DNA from: Actinomycetota bacterium
Lineage (GTDB): Bacteria > Actinomycetota > Acidimicrobiia > Spongiisociales > UBA11373
Reading direction: 5' to 3'
Length of the DNA: 12,960 nucleotides
Assembly: GCA_030688105.1 (NCBI GenBank)
Contig: JAUYIV010000308.1
Location: 1 to 12,960, forward strand
The notes beneath the pieces were generated by a model that worked only from the letters and a program-made list of their open reading frames with translations, searched no databases and had not been told where the DNA came from. Position numbers and translations under genes: made by a program. Of this stretch, positions 1 through 8,000 are shown one piece after another. The first letter of the stretch is position 1; each line of letters starts with the position of its first letter.

Positions 1-1
1 G

Positions 2-967
2 CTGCTCGAGAAGCACTTCGCCGATCTCGTCGATTACGGGTTCACCGCCCGCATGGAGGAGGATCTCGACGAGATCGCCGGCGGTGACCGGGAGCACATC
101 CCCTATCTGTCCGCCTTCTACTTCGGCAACGGCCACCCCGGGCTGGTCGACCTCGTTGCCAAGACCCTCGACGATGCCGACGCCAAGGAGATCAACACGA
201 TCCCGTTCGAGGGCGGCAACGGCGACATCGTGCTGCGCAACGGACGCTATGGCCCCTATCTCGAGCGCGGCGAAGACCGGGTCAGCGTCCCCGAGGACCT
301 GGCCCCGGACGAGCTGACCCCGGAGAAGGTCACCGAGCTGCTGGAGGCTCCGTCGGGCGAGCGATCCCTCGAATCCGACCCCGTGACCGGGCTCGAGGTG
401 TTCGCCAAGTCCGGCCGGTTCGGGCCCTACGTGCAGCTGGGCGGGCCCGACGACTACGCGAAGGGCAAGCCACCGACGGCATCGCTCTTCACATCGATGA
501 GCCTCGACACCATCACGCTCGACGAGGCGCTTCGCCTGCTCTCGCTGCCCCGGACCGTGGGCGAGGACCCCGATAGCGGCGAGCCGATCACCGCCCAGAA
601 CGGAAAGTACGGGCCCTATCTCAAGAAGGGGGACGACACCCGCAGCCTCGATACCGAGGAGCAGATCTTCGACGTCGACCTCGGTGGGGCGCTCGAGCTG
701 TTCGCCCAGCCGAAGCGCCGCCGGGGCGCCAGGAGCACTGTCCCGCTCAGAGTGCTGGGTGTCGATCCGGCAACCGGCTGTGAGGTCGTCGTGCGGGATG
801 GGCGGTTCGGGCCCTATGTGACCGACGGGGGCGTGAACGCTTCCCTGCGACGCGAAGACTCCGTCGAATCGATCTCGGTCGAGCGCGCCTCCGAGCTGCT
901 CGCCGAGCGCCGGGCCAAGCTGGAGGCGGAGGGCAAGAAGGTGAAGCCCTGTGAGAAGGCTAGGTAG
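2..967 (+). CDS. topA: DNA topoisomerase I, C-terminal part (5' end outside window)
   Basis: This is the 3' part of type IA DNA topoisomerase I, which relaxes negative supercoils behind replication and transcription. The frame is open from base 2, and the first residues (LLEKHFADLVDYGFTARMEE) match the end of the catalytic core, so the real start lies upstream. Four C-terminal repeats follow, each with a G-[RK]-[YF]-GPY motif: GRYGPY near base 242, GRFGPY near 413, GKYGPY near 602 and GRFGPY near 800. This repeat type (Toprim_C_Rpt) replaces the Cys4 zinc fingers of the enterobacterial enzyme and is typical of actinobacterial TopA. The protein stops soon after the last repeat with a short charged tail (about 18 residues, ending KVKPCEKAR). 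The long lysine-rich tail known from mycobacterial and Streptomyces enzymes is absent. Family assignment is secure. Confidence 0.95.
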   Translation: MLEKHFADLVDYGFTARMEEDLDEIAGGDREHIPYLSAFYFGNGHPGLVDLVAKTLDDADAKEINTIPFEGGNGDIVLRNGRYGPYLERGEDRVSVPEDLAPDELTPEKVTELLEAPSGERSLESDPVTGLEVFAKSGRFGPYVQLGGPDDYAKGKPPTASLFTSMSLDTITLDEALRLLSLPRTVGEDPDSGEPITAQNGKYGPYLKKGDDTRSLDTEEQIFDVDLGGALELFAQPKRRRGARSTVPLRVLGVDPATGCEVVVRDGRFGPYVTDGGVNASLRREDSVESISVERASELLAERRAKLEAEGKKVKPCEKAR

Positions 968-1004
968 GGCCTCCGGGCGTGGCCGTCTCCTGTGGCTCAC
1001 CGCA

Positions 1005-1080
1005 GACCGCTGACCGCCTACCGCCAGAGTTCGAGATCAGTGATGGCGCGCTCTGGCGGTGGGCCGTTGGCCGTTGGCCG
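1005..1080. repeat. Degenerate 7-nt tandem repeats in the topA-MFS gap
   Basis: Two short arrays have a 7-base period. GACCGCT, GACCGCC and TACCGCC lie at 1005-1025. GGCCGTT, GGCCGTT and GGCCG lie at 1062-1080. They resemble the GGCCGAT/GGCTGAT arrays in later gaps. Neither is part of a credible reading frame. Confidence 0.6.
1020..1060 (+). terminator. 10-bp perfect inverted repeat, possible topA terminator
   Basis: ACCGCCAGAG (1020-1029) is the exact reverse complement of CTCTGGCGGT (1051-1060), with a 21-nt loop. It lies 52 bases after the topA stop codon. There is no T-tract after it. A factor-dependent or U-less actinobacterial terminator is the likeliest role, but this is inferred from position only. 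Confidence 0.4.
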
Positions 1081-1081
1081 T

Positions 1082-1111
1082 CTTCGTTCGAGCCGGAAGG
1101 CTCGAACGAAG
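1082..1111. promoter_or_regulatory. 13-bp perfect hairpin with GGAA loop upstream of the MFS gene
   Basis: CTTCGTTCGAGCC (1082-1094) and GGCTCGAACGAAG (1099-1111) are perfect reverse complements separated by GGAA, which fits the GNRA tetraloop pattern. The dyad ends 7 nt before the putative -10 hexamer at 1119-1124, so it covers the place where a -35 element would sit. It could be an operator, a terminator for upstream transcription (no T-tract follows) or a palindromic repeat. Confidence 0.55.
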
Positions 1112-1118
1112 CCTCTGA

Positions 1119-1130
1119 TAGCCTCTCGCC
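1119..1130 (+). promoter_or_regulatory. Putative leaderless promoter -10 (TAGCCT) of the MFS gene
   Basis: TAGCCT at 1119-1124 lies 6 nt before the GTG start at 1131, and there is no Shine-Dalgarno sequence. This spacing would start the transcript at or next to the start codon, as in actinobacterial leaderless mRNAs. The same TAGCCT with the same 6-nt spacing precedes the gene at 8647. No clear -35 is visible. Confidence 0.45.
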
Positions 1131-2570
1131 GTGACCCAGGGAGTAGGGGCCCGACCGCGATCGGCGTGGGCGCTGATGAGATCGGGGCCCTTTTCGCGAC
1201 TGTGGAAGGCCGGGCTCGTCAGCAGCACGGGGGACTGGGTGGCCATCCTCGCCACCCTTTCACTCGCCGACGACCTGGCGGGCGGCGGAGGCATCGTGCT
1301 TGTGCTCAGCTCCAGGATCGTCCCGGGGCTCTTCTTCGCGGCGGTCGGTGGCGTCATCGCAGACCGGCTTCCCCGGAAGTACGTGATGATCGCCGCCGAG
1401 CTCGGGCGGGCGTCTTTGGTGGTCAGCCTCGCCTTCGTCGAGACGATCGGATCGTTGGTGCTCGTCAACCTGGCTCTGGAGGCGCTCACGCTCTTGTTCC
1501 AGCCGGCCAAGGAGGCCACGGTTCCCACCCTGGTGGCGAAACGGGAGATCGTCCGAGCCAACAGTCTCTCCCTGAGCGCGGCCTACGGGACGTTCCCCCT
1601 CGGCGCGGCGATCTTCACCGTCCTTGCCCCTCTGGGCGAAAACGTCACGCTGGGCGGACTGCTCCCGGGGACCGTCGTCGGTCTGGCCTTCCTGTTCGAC
1701 GCGGTGACCTACCTGACCTCGGCGGCGATCATCTCGACCCTGCCGCCGGTGCCGAAGCGGCCTTCCCGGGAGGGCAAGAAGCCGAGATTCACGCCGATGG
1801 CCCCGCTCCGCGACCTCTGGGAGGGCGTCACGTTCGTGGCCGGACACCGCCGGATCCGCTCGGTGGTCCTGGCGATGACCGTCGCCCTGGCGGGCGGCGG
1901 CATCATCGTCGTGCTCGGTAAGCCGTTCGCAACGGATGTCCTCCGCGCGGGGGCGGCCGGGTTTCCCGCGCTGCTCACCGCCTTTGGCCTGGGTGCCGGG
2001 TTCGGCATCGTCTCGATAACGATCTTCGGGCCTCGCTTCCAGCACAAAGACGTCGTGTTCGCATTGGCGCTGCTTCTGGCCGGCGGCTCGCTGGGAGCGG
2101 CGGCATTCGTCAAGACGCTCTTCGGAGGAGTGGGCTGGGTTTCCGCGATGGGAATCGGCGCCGGTTCGGCGTATGTGCTCGGTTTCGCCCACCTTCACGA
2201 GCAGACCGAGGACAAACTCCGTGGTCGGACCTTCGCCGCGCTGCTCTCGCTCATGAGGGTGGGCCTGCTGACCTCGATGATGGTGGCCGTGCCGCTGGCC
2301 GGGATCTTCGAGGGATGGCTGCCGGGCCTGCTCGAGCGCGGCTCGCGGGTGGTCCTGTTGGTCGGGGGGATCACGATTCTGTCCAGCGGGATGGTCACCC
2401 TCTGGAGTGTCCGGAGGAGCCTGATCGCGCTGGGGCATATCGGCGACCGCCCGGCGGTGGGTACGGCAATGGAGGCGCTGCGGACCTATCGGAAGCGGCA
2501 AACGGGCATGGACGTGACGAATGAGGTCGAGCCCGTCGAGGCCAACGATCGCAAGGGGGACCAGCAGTGA
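1131..2570 (+). CDS. MFS transporter, exporter-like, coupled to tmk
   Basis: A 479-residue integral membrane protein of the major facilitator superfamily, most like the MFS_3 / EntS-type exporters. About 12 hydrophobic segments are visible. The loop after the second carries the MFS motif A core GGVIADRLPRK (residues 73-83). A basic, proline-rich central loop (about residues 205-225) separates the two halves, and a hydrophilic tail of roughly 45 residues ends the protein. The GTG start at 1131 is chosen because it fits the family N-terminus and lies 6 nt after a TAGCCT -10-like box. Its stop overlaps the tmk start by 4 bp (GTGA), indicating translational coupling. From memory, Streptomyces has an MFS domain fused to thymidylate kinase at the equivalent locus; here the two are separate proteins. 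The substrate is unknown. Confidence 0.85.
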   Translation: MTQGVGARPRSAWALMRSGPFSRLWKAGLVSSTGDWVAILATLSLADDLAGGGGIVLVLSSRIVPGLFFAAVGGVIADRLPRKYVMIAAELGRASLVVSLAFVETIGSLVLVNLALEALTLLFQPAKEATVPTLVAKREIVRANSLSLSAAYGTFPLGAAIFTVLAPLGENVTLGGLLPGTVVGLAFLFDAVTYLTSAAIISTLPPVPKRPSREGKKPRFTPMAPLRDLWEGVTFVAGHRRIRSVVLAMTVALAGGGIIVVLGKPFATDVLRAGAAGFPALLTAFGLGAGFGIVSITIFGPRFQHKDVVFALALLLAGGSLGAAAFVKTLFGGVGWVSAMGIGAGSAYVLGFAHLHEQTEDKLRGRTFAALLSLMRVGLLTSMMVAVPLAGIFEGWLPGLLERGSRVVLLVGGITILSSGMVTLWSVRRSLIALGHIGDRPAVGTAMEALRTYRKRQTGMDVTNEVEPVEANDRKGDQQ

Positions 2571-3172
2571 CCCGGTACGCCGCGATCGAAGGGATCGACG
2601 GGGCGGGAAAGTCGACGGTCGCCGCCGGGGTGGCCGAGGCTCTCGAGGTGCGGGGGCTCGAGGTGGTACGGGTCCGCGAGCCGGGGGGCACCCTGGCGGG
2701 AGAGGCAATACGTGAGATCCTCTTGGGAAGCACCTCCGAGCTGGCCGACTGGACCGAGGCGCTCCTCTTTGCTGCCGCCCGATCGCAACTCGCCGCCTCC
2801 ATCATCGCCCCGGCCCTCGCCGCCGGGAGCATCGTGGTCTCGGATCGCAGCGTCTACTCCTCGCTGGCGTACCAGGGCGCCGGCCGCGGCCTCGACCTGG
2901 ATGCGGTTCGTCGGGTGAACGAGGCTGGTCTCGGCGAGGTCTGGCCCGACACAGTCGTGCTGCTGCGCCTCGACCCGGTGCGCGGCCTGGCTCGCGAGGA
3001 TGAGGCCGATCGGATCTCACTCGCCGGAGCCGAGCTGCACCGGCGGGTTGCCGCCGCCTACGACGATCTCGCCGCCGCCGAGCCTGAGCGGTTTGTCGTG
3101 ATCGATGGCTCGATGACGATCGATGAGGTCATCGCTGCGGCGATCGAGGCGCTCGACTCGCGGTGGTGGTGA
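2567..3172 (+). CDS. tmk: Thymidylate kinase (dTMP kinase)
   Basis: Phosphorylates dTMP to dTDP with ATP, an essential cytosolic step in dTTP supply. The 201 residues match the usual length. The P-loop is EGIDGAGKST (8-17), the dTMP-site motif EPGGT is at 38-42, and the DR motif with the following helix reads DRSVYSSLAYQG (93-104). The third residue of the DR[YF] motif is Ser here. The LID region (around LAREDEADRI, about residues 143-152) looks short. The GTG start overlaps the MFS stop by 4 bp and has an AGGGGGA ribosome-binding site at 2554-2560. Its own TGA overlaps the start of holB. Position between topA and holB supports a replication/nucleotide role. Confidence 0.95.
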   Translation: MTRYAAIEGIDGAGKSTVAAGVAEALEVRGLEVVRVREPGGTLAGEAIREILLGSTSELADWTEALLFAAARSQLAASIIAPALAAGSIVVSDRSVYSSLAYQGAGRGLDLDAVRRVNEAGLGEVWPDTVVLLRLDPVRGLAREDEADRISLAGAELHRRVAAAYDDLAAAEPERFVVIDGSMTIDEVIAAAIEALDSRWW

Positions 3173-4230
3173 CGGTGTTTGGCGACGTCATCGGTCATCG
3201 GGCGATCCTGGAGATGCTGGAAGGCGACTTGCACCGGCCGGCTCACGCCTACCTCTTCGTAGGCCCGGGAAGCGTGGGCAAGGCCACAGTGGCGCGGAGG
3301 TTCGCCGCCAGAGTGCTGTGTGGCGACGACTCGGTGGGCCTGCGCCGAGCGCTCGCCGGCAATCACCCGGACCTGGTGCTCGTCGAGCCGGATGGCCGTA
3401 CCTCCTTGTCGGTGGATCGTGCCCGGGAAACGGTGTCCCGATCCGTCCTCACCCCGGTGGAGGCGACCCGGAAGGTGTTTCTCTTCGAGGAGGCTGGGGC
3501 CATGAACGAGGAGGCGGCCAACGCCCTCCTCAAGACGCTGGAGGAGCCGACGGACACGACGATCTTCCTGCTCGTCGCCGAGGCCGAAGACGACCTGCCG
3601 TCGACCGTGGCCAGTCGATCGCGCACCGTGTTCTTCGGCCGAGTGCCCGAAGGCGAGATCGCCGAGGCGCTGGTGGCTCTAGGCATCGAAGCCGAGCAGG
3701 CCGATCGGGTCGCCACCTCTTCGGGCGGCCGGCCGGGTCTGGCACTCGTCCTCGCCACCCGCCCCGAGGTGGCGGCGTTCCGCCGGGCGTGGTTGTCGGT
3801 CCCGGGCCGGGTGACCCCGCGGCCGGGCGACGCCTACCGGCTGGCGGAGGAGCTCGTCGCCGCCGTGGATCCCCTGCTGGAGGGACTCGCCGAGCGACAG
3901 GGCGAAGAGCTCATCAAGGGCGAAGGTGAGGGTCGCGACCTTCGTTCCGTGAAGGAACGTCACGAGCGCGAGCGCCGGCGAGCCGCCACCGCGTTGCACA
4001 CCGGGGGCCTCGAGATCCTGGCTTCGTGGTACCGCGACGCCGCGGTCGCCCAGTTCGGCGGGCCGGTCCGCAACCGTGATGTGAGCGGCGCCGACCTCGC
4101 CGAGGTCTCGGCCCGAGACGCGGTTGCCAAGGCGACCCGCGTGCTCGACGCGATCGAGGCACTCGAAGCCAACCAGCGCCCGGAGCTCGCTTTCGGTGCG
4201 CTGTTCGCGGACCTTGGAACCGCGTCGTAG
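3169..4230 (+). CDS. holB: DNA polymerase III delta-prime subunit
   Basis: Clamp-loader subunit of the AAA+ superfamily, which helps load the beta clamp at primer termini. About 353 residues. From a GTG at 3169, which overlaps the tmk TGA by 4 bp, the protein has GDVIGH near the N-terminus, a degenerate P-loop GPGSVGKAT (32-40, with Ala after the Lys), the block KVFLFEEAGAMNEEAANALL, LKTLEEP, and a sensor-like STVASRSRTV where the family has an SRC motif. The C-terminal helical collar domain is present. The four-Cys zinc module usual after the P-loop is lost: only one Cys (VLCGDD) remains before AGNHPDLVLVEPDG. In-frame GTG codons at 3163 and 3166 are alternative starts, and no strong ribosome-binding site separates them. 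Low similarity to DnaX-type ATPases and the synteny favour delta-prime over tau/gamma. Confidence 0.88.
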   Translation: MTVFGDVIGHRAILEMLEGDLHRPAHAYLFVGPGSVGKATVARRFAARVLCGDDSVGLRRALAGNHPDLVLVEPDGRTSLSVDRARETVSRSVLTPVEATRKVFLFEEAGAMNEEAANALLKTLEEPTDTTIFLLVAEAEDDLPSTVASRSRTVFFGRVPEGEIAEALVALGIEAEQADRVATSSGGRPGLALVLATRPEVAAFRRAWLSVPGRVTPRPGDAYRLAEELVAAVDPLLEGLAERQGEELIKGEGEGRDLRSVKERHERERRRAATALHTGGLEILASWYRDAAVAQFGGPVRNRDVSGADLAEVSARDAVAKATRVLDAIEALEANQRPELAFGALFADLGTAS

Positions 4231-4879
4231 GCCCGGGTTCCCGTTGGGGGCATCGCCGACGTGGCGGGCGGCGATCCCTCTCGGATCCGCGTTGTCGCGA
4301 TGGTGGGTGGACTTCGAGCGCGCCGGGCAGCCCCCGCCTGACGGTCCGATCGTGGTGGCCGCCAACCACTACTCCCACGTGGATCCGGTGCTCGTCAGCT
4401 TCACGGTGCGTCGTCCGATCAGATATCTCGCCCTCGACGAGCTGTACGGCAATTCGCGGTTCTTCGACCGGTTCACCCTCTTTTTCGGCGCGATCCCGGT
4501 GTCGCGGACCCGGGCCCCGATCGGCGCCCTGCGCCTCGCTCTCGCCGAGCTGGCCTCGGGGGGGACCGTGGGCCTGTTCCCCGAGGGAGTCCGGGTGTGG
4601 ACGTGGGGCGAGGCCGAGCCAAAGCGAGGGGCGGCATGGCTGGCGCGACGGGCGGGCGTCCCGCTGGTGCCGGTGGCGCTGGCAGGCACCGACCTCGTCA
4701 TGGGCCGCGGGGCCCGGCGGATATCACGCAGCCCGGTGCTCGGCGTGGCCTGTGAGCCGATCTTCCCGGAGGACTATTCGGAGCACGACGACCCGGTGGG
4801 GGCGATGACGGAGGAGTGGGCCAAACGGGTGGGGGTGGCGCTAAGCGATGCCTACCGGCGTAGGGCAGGACCGGGGTAG
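4196..4879 (+). CDS. 1-acylglycerol-3-phosphate acyltransferase family protein (PlsC-like)
   Basis: Membrane-associated acyltransferase that likely adds an acyl chain to a lysophosphatidate-like acceptor in phospholipid synthesis. The catalytic NHX4D motif is NHYSHVD (57-63 from the chosen start). The second block is YLALDELYGNSRFFDRFTLF with GAIPVSR. The glycerol-phosphate binding motif is FPEGVR (128-133, Val where Thr is usual), and the last block is VPLVPVALAGTD. About 227 residues, normal for the family. The start is uncertain: GTG 4196 has GGAG 10 nt upstream and overlaps holB by 35 bp. TTG 4244 or 4292 and GTG 4307 are alternatives after the holB stop, and ATG 4124 looks too far upstream. 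Its tight link to holB suggests co-transcription. The exact acyl acceptor cannot be told from sequence. Confidence 0.82.
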   Translation: MRCSRTLEPRRRPGFPLGASPTWRAAIPLGSALSRWWVDFERAGQPPPDGPIVVAANHYSHVDPVLVSFTVRRPIRYLALDELYGNSRFFDRFTLFFGAIPVSRTRAPIGALRLALAELASGGTVGLFPEGVRVWTWGEAEPKRGAAWLARRAGVPLVPVALAGTDLVMGRGARRISRSPVLGVACEPIFPEDYSEHDDPVGAMTEEWAKRVGVALSDAYRRRAGPG

Positions 4880-4892
4880 GCCGCTGATCCCA

Positions 4893-4920
4893 GCCCTCGG
4901 CCCTCAGTCCTCGGCCCTCG
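4893..4920. repeat. Four GCCCTCG-type 7-nt tandem repeats
   Basis: GCCCTCG (4893-4899), GCCCTCA (4900-4906), GTCCTCG (4907-4913) and GCCCTCG (4914-4920) lie end to end just after the acyltransferase stop. A single GCCCTCAG followed by TTCGGCCGGA occurs at the matching place in the gap at 8474-8646, so this looks like the left part of a shared element. Confidence 0.75.
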
Positions 4921-4937
4921 GCCGGACGCCCTGGATT

Positions 4938-4982
4938 GGGTTCCCACAGGATCCGGCTGATGGCTGATGGCCGATGGCTGAT
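4938..4982 (+). repeat. Composite intergenic repeat, copy 1 (13-bp block plus GGCTGAT array)
   Basis: GGGTTCCCACAGG (4938-4950) is followed by ATCC and then four 7-nt units, GGCTGAT, GGCTGAT, GGCCGAT, GGCTGAT (4955-4982). Copy 2 at 8562-8599 has the identical 13-bp block, 4 other bases and three GGCTGAT units. In both copies the last unit ends 47 nt before an ATG start. Confidence 0.85.
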
Positions 4983-4985
4983 GGC

Positions 4986-5006
4986 GGGCACCGGGCAACG
5001 GACAAC
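4986..5006 (+). repeat. Second 7-nt register: GGGCACC, GGGCAAC, GGACAAC
   Basis: Three further heptamers in a shifted register follow the GGCTGAT array, between it and the putative -10 box of the cyclase gene. They are degenerate, so the call rests on period rather than identity. Confidence 0.45.
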
Positions 5007-5015
5007 GGTCCCCCA

Positions 5016-5029
5016 TACACTTCCCGGCG
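5016..5029 (+). promoter_or_regulatory. Putative leaderless promoter -10 (TACACT) of the cyclase gene
   Basis: TACACT at 5016-5021 lies 8 nt before the ATG at 5030, and the intervening TTCCCGGCG has no Shine-Dalgarno core. The spacing fits transcription starting at the ATG. No -35 consensus is visible at the usual distance. Confidence 0.45.
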
Positions 5030-8000
5030 ATGTCTGCCTGCCCCTCGTGTGCGGCTCCCGTCGCACCCGACGCCCGCTTCTGTGCGTCCTGCGGCTCGCC
5101 GCTCGACCAGCGCTGCAGGTCGTGCGGCACAGTCCTTCGCGCCGACTCCCGGTTCTGCCCATCGTGCGGCACCCCCACCCAGACGGCTCCTGGGGTTCTC
5201 GCCCCCGAGCCCGGCGGGGAAGAGCGCAAGATCGTCTCGGTCGCTTTCGCCGACCTGGTCGGCTTCACCGCAGCGGGAGACGGCGCCGACCCGGAGGACA
5301 TCCGGCGTCGGCTTTCGCCCTATCACGAGGCGATCCGGCAGGAGGTAGAGCGGTACGGGGGACGGGTCGAGAAGCTGATGGGTGACGGGGTGCTCGCGGT
5401 GTTCGGGGCCCCGGTCGTCCACGAGGACGATGCCGAACGGGCGGTGCGGGCCGGTCTGCAGATTCAGGAACGGATTGCCGGCATGGCCGGGGGCAGTCGG
5501 CTCAGTGCCCGGGTGGCTGTGGGCACCGGCGAGGTGGTCGTCGCCATCGAGGGGACGACCATGGACCGCGAGGGCCTGGTCGGCGACGTGGTCAACACCA
5601 CATCGCGCCTCCAGAGCGAGGCGCCACCGGGGACGGTGCTCGTCGACGAGGCCACCTACCGGGTGACCCGACGCGCCTTCCGTTATGAGGAGCGTCCGCC
5701 GGTGGTGGTTCGCGGCAAGGCCGAGCCGCTGGCCCTGTGGCTGGCCCTGGCCCCAACCGGTCGGTTCGGGGTAGACATCGAGGACGACGGGGCCACGCTG
5801 GTCGGTCGCGACACCGAGCTCAACCTGCTCATCGACACCTTTTCCCGCTCGATGCGCGATGCCACCAGCCAGATTCTCACCATCGCCGGCGAGCCGGGGG
5901 TGGGCAAGTCACGCCTGGTTCGTGAGCTGCGGCGCCACGTCGACGATCTCCCCGATCTGATCCGCTGGAGGCAGGGACGGTGTCTTCCCTACGGCGAGGG
6001 GATGACCTACTGGGCGTTCGGCGAAATCGTCAAGGCCGAGGCCGGAATCCTGGAGACCGACCCACCGGGCACCGCGGTCGGCAAGCTGCGCGTTTCACTG
6101 GAGCCGCTGCTTGCCGACCACGACGAACTGACCTGGGTCGCGGGCCGGGTGGCTGCCCTGGTCGGTTCGGGAGAGGAGGTGGCCGCGGCTGAGAAGTCGG
6201 AACGATTTGCCGCATGGCACCGCTACTTGGGGGCGTTCGGGGAGCAACGGCCCACGGTTCTCGTCGTCGAGGACCTCCATTGGGCCGACCCGAACCTCGT
6301 CGAGTTCCTGGCCGACGTGCCCGAGGCGACCCGGGGGACTCCGCTGCTGTTGGTCTGTACCGCTCGCCCCGACTTCTTCGAGTCCCACCCGACCTGGGGT
6401 GCCCGGCAGCGGGACTCGGTGACGATCCGCCTCGACCCGCTCGATGCCGACGCCACCTCGCGTCTGCTCGACGAGTTGCTCGCCGAGGGGGATCTCGACG
6501 AGCGAACCAGGCGGATGGTGATGGATCGTTGCGGCGGGAACCCCTTGTGGGCGCAGGAGTTCGTTCGGATGCTCCACGACCGCACCGAGGAGACCGCCAC
6601 GCTCGCCATCCCCGACACGGTGCAGGCCGTGGTCGCGGCCCGGATCGACCTGCTGGACCCCGGCACCAAGACGGTCGCCCAGGCCGCCTCGACGATCGGC
6701 AAGTCGTTTTGGGCGGGAGCGGTGGCAGATCTGGTCGACGGGTCCCCCGGCCTCGGCGAGAGCCTGCGGGAACTGACCCGGCGCGAGCTCATCCGGCGGG
6801 AGCGGGTCTCCACCGTCGCGGGCGAGACCGAGTACGCCTTCACCCACAGCGTGGTTCGCGACGTCGCCTACGGGCAGGCACCGCGTGCCGTCCGAGCCGC
6901 CCGCCACCATCGAGTTGCCCGGTGGATCGAACGGATTGCAGGCGAGCGTGTTGCCGATCGGGCCGAGGTCATCGCCCACCACGACGCCCAGGCCCTTCGC
7001 CTCGCGGCAGCCGCCGACCTCCCCGACGTCACCCGGTTCACCGAGGCAGCGATCGCCTCGCACCGCCGCGCCGCCGCCCAAGCCGCTCGCCTCGACGCCA
7101 GCGCTCAGCGCGGCCACCTCGAGGCCGCGCTCGAGCTGGTACCCCATGGCGACCAGCGACGGGGCGGCGTGCTTCTGGATCTTGGGGCGGCGTACGCCGT
7201 GATCGGGATGGCCGACATGGGCATCAAGGCGTTGCTGGAGGCACGGGACGAGCTCGACGTGGCCGGTGACATCGAAGGCTGGGGTATGGCCTCGGTGTTG
7301 CTGGCTCAATATTCCTGGGTGGCGGGGGACCCGACCGAGGCCGAGCGCTTCACCGAAGAAGCTGTGGCCCGGCTTGAGCAGCACCCACCGGGTCCGGCAC
7401 TCGCAGCCGCCTACGCCCGCGCCGCAGCGCGGCTGTGGCTGCGCGGTGACGCCACAGACGAGGCGCTCGAACTCATCGATCGGGTCCGCCCGGTCGTGGA
7501 GGTTCACGGCGACACCGATGCGCGCCGTCGCCTGCTCTCCGCCGACGGCGGCAGCCGTTTCGACGCCGGTGATCCCAGCGCGATCGAGCCGTTCCGGCAA
7601 GTGCTGCGGATGGCAATCGAGGCGGACGAGTCCGGGGGGATTGGTACCGCCTACAACAACCTCGGCGAGGAGCTTCGGACCGGGTGGGGTGTCCACGAGG
7701 CGATCAGTGTCCACGAGCGGGGTCTCGAGGTGGCAGTGCAGCGGCGAACCGTCGGTGTGGAGCAATTCCTGCGCCTCTCGGTGGCGAGTGATCTCTTTCT
7801 GGCGGGGCGGTGGGACGAGGCGGCGGCGCACCTCGACGTGTCGCTCGCCCGACCCGAGCGGCTCGCCTACCTCGAGGGGGAGCAACGCGGGCAGAAGCTC
7901 GTGATCCAAGCCTGCCGCGGCGAGGCTCCTGGCGATGCGGTCTTTCGTATTGACCGGATCGTCGCCGATGCTGAGGGACTCGCCGACCTACAGGCGATCA

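Noticed and set aside
1260..2708. A 482-codon minus-strand frame opposite the MFS gene
   Set aside because: The product is Arg/Pro/Gly-rich without domains, as expected for the shadow of a GC-rich membrane protein gene.
3943..3965. Inverted repeat TTCGTTCC/GGAACG inside holB, similar to the hairpin at 1082-1111
   Set aside because: It lies in the coding region, is short and imperfect compared with the intergenic one, and is explained by codon content.
4955..4982. GGCTGAT arrays as a CRISPR array
   Set aside because: Units are 7 nt with no spacers, and there are no cas genes.
6095..7909. A 604-codon open frame on the minus strand inside the cyclase gene
   Set aside because: It is antisense to a well-supported 1147-residue protein, its translation shows no recognisable motif, and long antisense frames are expected at this GC content.
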